From Alicyclobacillus shizuokensis NBRC 103103 (GTDB taxonomy: Bacteria > Bacillota > Bacilli > Alicyclobacillales > Alicyclobacillaceae): a stretch of DNA of 64,000 bases. A program made the translations under genes and the position numbers. How positions within the stretch are numbered: position 1 is the first letter of the stretch; every line of letters begins with the position of its first letter. This document shows positions 59,157 to 64,000 of this stretch, piece after piece. The stretch is from contig NZ_BCQV01000010.1 in NCBI RefSeq assembly GCF_001552255.1, forward strand, positions 1-64,000, written 5' to 3'. Under the pieces are notes generated by a model that was given only the letters and a program-made list of their open reading frames with translations, did no database searches and had not been told where the DNA came from.

Positions 59157-62100
59157 ATGGCAGTCATCGCGCAATTCGTGCCGAAGGACCCAGCGGCTCT
59201 CAGCCAGCAGGATGACGGTTCTTTCGTCAGCGACAACGGAGAGATCCGGGCGACCTTCACGAAGGACACGACTGGCCAGAACGTGGTGGAGTTCGAGGCG
59301 CAGGGCTATACGGTCCGCTGGATTCCGCGCGAGGTGAAGTACATCGACCCGAACACTGGCATCGAAGACATCATCGTCTCCGCCGACCAGACGAGCGACC
59401 TGTTCGTGCTCCGCGACTACCACGCGCGCTACGACCGCCACTTCCCTGACGTGGAAGAGTGGTTCCGGGTAGAGGCGGGGCAGCTCAAGCACTACTTCTC
59501 GCTGCGAGGCGACCAGCGGCCGCCGCTGCCCATCTTGGACCAGCCCTATCTCGCTGTCGGTGGCGTGCTGGAGTACGATCCCTCTCTATCCGTGCGCGGC
59601 CCTCTTGGAATGATCATGTCCGGGGCGTTCACGTCGAGCGACTCCATTTCCCTGGTGGATGAGACGGGGCGTGAGGTGTTCAGCCTGCCCGCCATCGTAG
59701 CCTGGGACCAGAGCAGTCCGGCGCAGACGCAGCGTGGGACGTTCTTTGTGGAGGAAGTCGGGCAGGGGCGGCTGGAGTTTTCGATTGGCGTTCCTTACTC
59801 TTGGCTTTCATCGGACACCGTGAGTTACCCTGTCATCGTGGACCCGACGGTGATTGTGTCGAGTACGTACGACATAAGCGGCAACGGCGGCAGGAAGATT
59901 GTAAGGTTGAGCAATGGGTGGATTGTGGCGGCAGCTCGGAATACTTCTTCCGGATATGTTTATCTATTTGCAAGTCGAGACAACGGGCAGACATGGAGTC
60001 AGTTATGTTGGTTGGATCAGGGGAGTACAAGTGTAGTCAGCTATGCGATAGATGCTTTTGGAACTCAAGTTTATGCAGTCGTATGGATAGTAGGAAGCCA
60101 AAGTATATACTTTTATGCGCTGAATGCGAGTTCCGTATCCAATCAAGCGATCTCCTATCTATCGCACATCGATCCAGGTAATGCTGATCAAGGGATATCG
60201 CTCATCGTGGATGACGCAGGTGATATCCACCTAGCTTTTGCATCGCGTTTATCAACCGTGAGTCTAAATGTAAGCAATATAGGCTATACAAAGTCTACAG
60301 ATGGAGGTCACACATGGCAGGCCATCACAGCTATATCGTCGGACAATTCTTCCGGCATGGCGAATCAAAATCCATGCGTGAACATCATCGATGAAGATAA
60401 ACCTGTGATTGTTTGGCTACACTCTCAAGCAACGACATACTACAGCATCCAATGCGCGGTCTATGATGGGCAATCATGGACTAGAACTAGTATCTTTGTT
60501 AATTCCTTCGCTCAGTCCAATCCCTGTGCTGTCGTGGATAGCCACGGAGACATCTACTTGATGTGGATATACTCAAGCCAGACAACGAGATGGACAAAAT
60601 CGTCAGATAGAGGAAAAACATGGTCAACGGTAGCGCAGATCAGTTCTAAGGAGCAGCTATCCCAAAACATCTCTGTGGCTGTCCGAGCGGACGATACTGT
60701 GGACGCGTTTTGGGAAGGAACACTCGTCGGCGATTCAATAATATATCGGCGGATCATTCATGCCTATCTACCCGCAGGTTCAACGTCTTGGAGTAATCCC
60801 ACGGTGACGAACAGTCAGTCGACAAACACGGGGTCTCCGCAGACCGTGATGCGCAGTACAGATGCTATCCGGTACATGTGGAAGGATACAGGCGCGCAAG
60901 CTATCGCCTATGATTACATCCAGCTCAACTCGCCACCCAACGCACCAATCCTGACGCCGCATGCCAACTTCGACGCGACGCTGGCAAACACCTTCGGATG
61001 GACTTTCAGCGATCCCGACCCCAGCGACAGTCAGTCCGCCTACGAACTCCAGATCATGGACGTGGCGACCGGGCAGACGATCCTGGACACCGGGAAGGTG
61101 GCGAGCACGGCTCAGTCCTACACACTGCCCGCCAACACGCTCACCAACGGCAAGCAGTACCAATGGCGCGTCACGACCTGGGACCAAGCTGGGATGCAAG
61201 GACCGTGGAGCAGCTACGGTACGTTCGAGACGGCGCCGGCGCCGTCTGTCGAGGTTACAGCGCCTACAGCTGGGGGAACGGTCGGAACGTCGAGCCTCAC
61301 AGCGCAGTGGTCCTACTCTGACCCGGCCAACAACCCGCAGTCTACGTATCAGGTGACGCTCCAGGATGCCAACGGCACCACGCTGTGGGACAGCGGCCAA
61401 CAGCCCGACCCGCAGGGCATGGCGAGGGCGTTGACCATCGGCTACACGCTGGCCAACGATACCAACTATCAGATCCAAGTAACCGTCACCAACAGCAAAG
61501 GCGTTTCGGCTGCATCGGCTGTGGTGGCGTTCTCGGTGAGCTACACACCGCCTGCCGCGCCGGAACTCACGGTGACTCCGCAGGACGGTTTCCTTCGTCT
61601 GACCATCACGAACCCTGCACCACAAGGTTCTCAGCCGGACGTGACGTACAACGACATCTATCGGCGCGAGGCAGGGACGACGAACTGGGTGCGCATCGCG
61701 ACCAACATCCCAAGCAGCGGTGCCTATGACGACTACGCCGTGGCGAGCGGGAAGCAGTACGACTACAAGGTCACCGCCATCGGCGCCAATGGCACAACGG
61801 CGGATAGTGCTCCGGCCAGCGTATCCATCACGCTGTCCGGTGTCTGGCTGCACGACCCGCTGGACGCTCCAGGAACCATCCGACGCTTCCGACTGCGCGA
61901 TCAGCAGCGGACGCTCCAGACGCAGTACACCCAGACGATGGTGGCGTTCGAGGGTCGGAGCTTGCCTGTCGCGGATATCTCCGACCAGAAGACGCAGCAG
62001 GTGCAGGTGACGGTCAACTGCAGAACAGATACCGATGACCTGGCCGCACTCTACGCGCTCATCGACCGCCAGACCACGCTGCTCTATCGCGACAGCCGCG

Positions 62101-62207
62101 GGCGCAAGGTGTACGGTGTAGTGTCGGCTATCCCGGAGACGGAGGACTGGTGGGGCAGTTCGGTGCAGCTGACGGTGCAGGCGGTGTCGTTTGATGAGTC
62201 CGTGTGA
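59157..62207 (+). CDS. Tail fibre/receptor-binding protein with sialidase-like propeller and Fn3 domains
   Basis: 1016 residues. The N-terminal 235 residues form a beta-rich domain ending YPVIVDPTVIV. Residues about 240-575 hold three Asp-boxes (SRDNGQTW near 271, STDGGHTW near 379, SSDRGKTW near 481), the mark of BNR/sialidase-type beta-propellers. Two to three fibronectin-III-like modules follow (about 590-880, e.g. YELQIMDVATGQTIL, YDYKVTAIGANGT). The last 130 residues resemble a distal-tail beta domain. The propeller-encoding DNA (about 59.85-60.9 kb) is AT-richer than its flanks, suggesting module exchange. Catalytic sialidase residues are not apparent, so binding is likelier than cleavage. 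Confidence 0.8.
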   Translation: MAVIAQFVPKDPAALSQQDDGSFVSDNGEIRATFTKDTTGQNVVEFEAQGYTVRWIPREVKYIDPNTGIEDIIVSADQTSDLFVLRDYHARYDRHFPDVEEWFRVEAGQLKHYFSLRGDQRPPLPILDQPYLAVGGVLEYDPSLSVRGPLGMIMSGAFTSSDSISLVDETGREVFSLPAIVAWDQSSPAQTQRGTFFVEEVGQGRLEFSIGVPYSWLSSDTVSYPVIVDPTVIVSSTYDISGNGGRKIVRLSNGWIVAAARNTSSGYVYLFASRDNGQTWSQLCWLDQGSTSVVSYAIDAFGTQVYAVVWIVGSQSIYFYALNASSVSNQAISYLSHIDPGNADQGISLIVDDAGDIHLAFASRLSTVSLNVSNIGYTKSTDGGHTWQAITAISSDNSSGMANQNPCVNIIDEDKPVIVWLHSQATTYYSIQCAVYDGQSWTRTSIFVNSFAQSNPCAVVDSHGDIYLMWIYSSQTTRWTKSSDRGKTWSTVAQISSKEQLSQNISVAVRADDTVDAFWEGTLVGDSIIYRRIIHAYLPAGSTSWSNPTVTNSQSTNTGSPQTVMRSTDAIRYMWKDTGAQAIAYDYIQLNSPPNAPILTPHANFDATLANTFGWTFSDPDPSDSQSAYELQIMDVATGQTILDTGKVASTAQSYTLPANTLTNGKQYQWRVTTWDQAGMQGPWSSYGTFETAPAPSVEVTAPTAGGTVGTSSLTAQWSYSDPANNPQSTYQVTLQDANGTTLWDSGQQPDPQGMARALTIGYTLANDTNYQIQVTVTNSKGVSAASAVVAFSVSYTPPAAPELTVTPQDGFLRLTITNPAPQGSQPDVTYNDIYRREAGTTNWVRIATNIPSSGAYDDYAVASGKQYDYKVTAIGANGTTADSAPASVSITLSGVWLHDPLDAPGTIRRFRLRDQQRTLQTQYTQTMVAFEGRSLPVADISDQKTQQVQVTVNCRTDTDDLAALYALIDRQTTLLYRDSRGRKVYGVVSAIPETEDWWGSSVQLTVQAVSFDESV

Positions 62208-62217
62208 AAGGAAGGCC

Positions 62218-62376
62218 ATGTCGATGCGCTTATGCTCGGTCCCAGGATGCAACAAACCTCATCAAGCCAGAGGTTATTGCTCTGGTCATTATACGCGGTG
62301 GAAAAGACACGGGGATCCTGCTGCGGACGTGCCAATGCAGCGCAGCATTCCATCTCAAAGATTGTGCGCCGAGTAG
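62218..62376 (+). CDS. Small zinc-knuckle protein
   Basis: 52 residues with CSVPGCNKPHQARGYCSGHY, a Cys/His knuckle found at the front of HNH nucleases, here with no nuclease part. AAGGAAGG before ATG. Possibly a remnant of a homing gene or a regulator. Confidence 0.6.
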   Translation: MSMRLCSVPGCNKPHQARGYCSGHYTRWKRHGDPAADVPMQRSIPSQRLCAE

Positions 62377-62409
62377 CTTGGACGCACGTCTCCTAGGGAG
62401 GCGGTGTGA

Positions 62410-63540
62410 ATGCAGCCTCTGGTACCGCAGGGGAGTCCGTACACAGCAGACCAAGTGCGAGCCGCCTTGCACGCCGTCCATGGCAGCAGGCGGCTTTCGT
62501 ATACGTTCGACCTACTGGACAGCAACGACAACATCATCCGCGACATCACGAACCTAGTGGTGGCGGAGCAAAGCAGCATCAAGATGGACAACCAAGCCGA
62601 CGACATTAAGCGGAGTGCCACGTTCAACATCAAGGACGACGGCACCATCGACTGGTTACGGGATCGTATCCGCCCATGGGCGCGGCTCCAGATGCCTGAC
62701 GGCGGATTTGTGAAGTGGCCACTCGGCATCTTCCTTCCGGTGGCGCCAGGGCGGAGCTACCAAGGGCCTTCGAGATACCGAGAAGTCACGGCCTACGACA
62801 AGATGTACATTCTCAAGCAGTCTGGCCCTAACGCGCGATATGTGGTCGATGAAGGAACCAACATCGCCGGCGCCGTCGTCACAGTCCTGCAGAACCTCGG
62901 CATCGACAAAATCAACATCGCTCCGTGCGAAAAGACGATGCCCACCTGGTATGACTGGACGCCGGATGTAGCCTGGCTCGACGTGTGCAATACCCTGCTC
63001 AAAATCATCAACTACGAGCCCCTGTTCGTCGATGAGCAGGGGTATTTCACATCGCGCCCTGCCACCACGCCGCAACAGCGGGCTGAGGAGTATGTCTACG
63101 CGACCGATGAATGGAGCGTAATTGCCACCGGCGCCACAGACACGCTGGACTACTTCAGCGTGCCGAACCAGTGGGTTGGCATCGTCAGTGAGCCGGACAA
63201 GGTAGTGTTGACCTACACCTATACGAACGACAACCCGTCCAGCCCGACGAGTACCGTCAGCCGTGGCGGTCTCATCATCCGCAAGACAATCAACGTGGAC
63301 GCGGCCGACCTCGACAGCCTCCAGGGCATCGTCGAACAGCAGGCGTATACGGATAGCCAGGTGGCTCGGCAGGTAACGTTCTCAACGCTCGCCATGCCGA
63401 TCCACTCCTACAACGATGTCTATCACCTGACGCACGCCAAGCTCGGGATCGACGGGAAGTATCAGGAGCTTTCCTGGGAGATGCCGCTGAAAGGCGGGGC
63501 TGAGATGAGCCATACGGTGCAGGAGGTGATCTCCGTATGA
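62410..63540 (+). CDS. Tail/baseplate protein (hub-like)
   Basis: 376 residues. TFDLLDSNDNIIRDITNLV, a metal-free beta/alpha body with YREVTAYDKMYILKQS and WLDVCNTLLKIINYEPLFVDEQGY match minor tail proteins downstream of fibre/Dit genes in long-tailed phages; they form part of the baseplate hub. AGGGAGGCGG before ATG. Confidence 0.8.
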   Translation: MQPLVPQGSPYTADQVRAALHAVHGSRRLSYTFDLLDSNDNIIRDITNLVVAEQSSIKMDNQADDIKRSATFNIKDDGTIDWLRDRIRPWARLQMPDGGFVKWPLGIFLPVAPGRSYQGPSRYREVTAYDKMYILKQSGPNARYVVDEGTNIAGAVVTVLQNLGIDKINIAPCEKTMPTWYDWTPDVAWLDVCNTLLKIINYEPLFVDEQGYFTSRPATTPQQRAEEYVYATDEWSVIATGATDTLDYFSVPNQWVGIVSEPDKVVLTYTYTNDNPSSPTSTVSRGGLIIRKTINVDAADLDSLQGIVEQQAYTDSQVARQVTFSTLAMPIHSYNDVYHLTHAKLGIDGKYQELSWEMPLKGGAEMSHTVQEVISV

Positions 63541-63815
63541 ACCCGGATACCCTGCTACAGATCATCCGCAATGAGGTGAAGCGCGCCCAGGGCGGCAGTG
63601 ACCGAAAACCTCCCCCCGCGGCCTTCGCGCTGGGTACTATCGACCCGGCTTATACCGCCGATGCCGGCCGGCCAAAGGTGGTGGTGGATGGTGACACCGT
63701 GCCAGCGGGCCCATATCCGTACCTATCGTCGTATACGCCCGCCGCCAATGACCGGGTGCTGATGGCCCGGGTGGGAGTGGCCGGCAAGTTTGTGATCTTG
63801 GGAAGCATCGTTTGA
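63537..63815 (+). CDS. Small baseplate-associated protein
   Basis: 92 residues. GRPKVVVDGDTVP, PYPYLSSYTPAANDRVLMARV and GKFVILGSIV form a small beta-barrel type seen next to hub proteins in Gram-positive siphoviruses. Overlaps the hub stop (ATGA). Confidence 0.75.
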   Translation: MNPDTLLQIIRNEVKRAQGGSDRKPPPAAFALGTIDPAYTADAGRPKVVVDGDTVPAGPYPYLSSYTPAANDRVLMARVGVAGKFVILGSIV

Positions 63816-63830
63816 GTAGGTGGTGAGAGG

Positions 63831-64000
63831 GTGGAACAGATACCGGGGTGGGCGCAAGACATCCGGGAGCGCGTTGTGCGCATTGAGACGATATTGACGC
63901 AGTACGACATGGCGAAAGTCGAAACCACACATGCCAAGGTAGAGGCGAACGAAAAACGCATCGAGCGACTGGAAGCCAATCAGACATGGCTCTGGCGGAC
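63831..64000 (+). CDS. xhlA: XhlA-like lysis-associated protein (truncated by window end)
   Basis: The visible 56 residues (GWAQDIRERVVRIETILTQY, KRIERLEANQTWLWR) form a coiled coil that precedes a C-terminal membrane anchor in XhlA/hemolysin-type phage proteins acting with the XhlB holin. GTG start 63831. The rest lies past base 64000. Holin and endolysin should follow. Confidence 0.8.
   Translation, partial: MEQIPGWAQDIRERVVRIETILTQYDMAKVETTHAKVEANEKRIERLEANQTWLWR

Noticed and set aside
60780..62255. 491-codon leftward ORF opposite the fibre gene
   Set aside because: Arg/Val-rich antisense shadow with no ribosome site or domain; the plus-strand frame has clear Asp-boxes and Fn3 modules.

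Overview
The window suggests a GC-rich Gram-positive spore-former of the Bacillota, most like Alicyclobacillaceae. The evidence is a Firmicute set of host genes (murT-gatD, two SEDS glycosyltransferases, ywhD, yunC, yuiD, yutE, a Firmicute-type speA, SpoIID-like and 3D-domain proteins) with strong GGAGG ribosome sites and many GTG/TTG starts. The genus is inferred from gene content, not tested. Bases 1-16 are a run of G and look like a contig-end artefact.

Bases 44 to about 24290 are host chromosome. The layout is: murT-gatD (amidation of lipid II); a redox/RNA cluster (free methionine sulfoxide reductase, ArsC/Spx-like protein, ThpR); an MBL hydrolase with an FtsW-type SEDS protein, then a divergent RodA-type SEDS protein; two secreted proteins, one with a SpoIID-like fold; ywhD-speA-bcp-IscA-like-HD phosphohydrolase; DedA; a processive GT2 glycosyltransferase; several small conserved genes (yunC, yuiD, Nudix); the ferredoxin-dependent 2-oxoacid oxidoreductase korAB; yutE; a 3D-domain protein; and an oligopeptide-binding protein.

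From 24297 to the right edge lies one prophage, cut off by the window. It is inserted in the 3' half of a tRNA-Ser(UGA) gene: the displaced 3' half (24297-24354) abuts host DNA, three 12-bp-phased repeats follow, then an integrase. The lysogeny region (24.5-28.8 kb) carries a leftward block (integrase, a membrane protein, a tail-anchored DEDDh exonuclease, ImmA-like protease, repressor) facing a rightward Cro-like gene across an operator/promoter region. The early operon (28.8-41.3 kb) encodes a Rha antirepressor, HNH, excisionase-like, Gam-like and annealing/ssDNA proteins, a replication organizer, a DnaB helicase, a cytosine methyltransferase with a long overprinted second ORF, a MazG-like protein, RecU and an ArpU-like late regulator.

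An accessory stretch (41.33-44.24 kb) follows: a three-gene cassette with its own promoter and palindrome, phased repeats, a possible structured RNA and an AT-richer orphan gene. The late operon (44.25-64 kb) is that of a long-tailed HK97-type siphovirus: HNH, probable cos region, TerS (P27), TerL, portal, protease, capsid, connectors, major tail protein, tail chaperones with a textbook -1 frameshift signal, a 1732-residue tape measure, a sialidase-like fibre protein, baseplate proteins and the start of XhlA. Holin and endolysin are expected just past base 64000. The main structural genes have intact frames, so the prophage may be functional.
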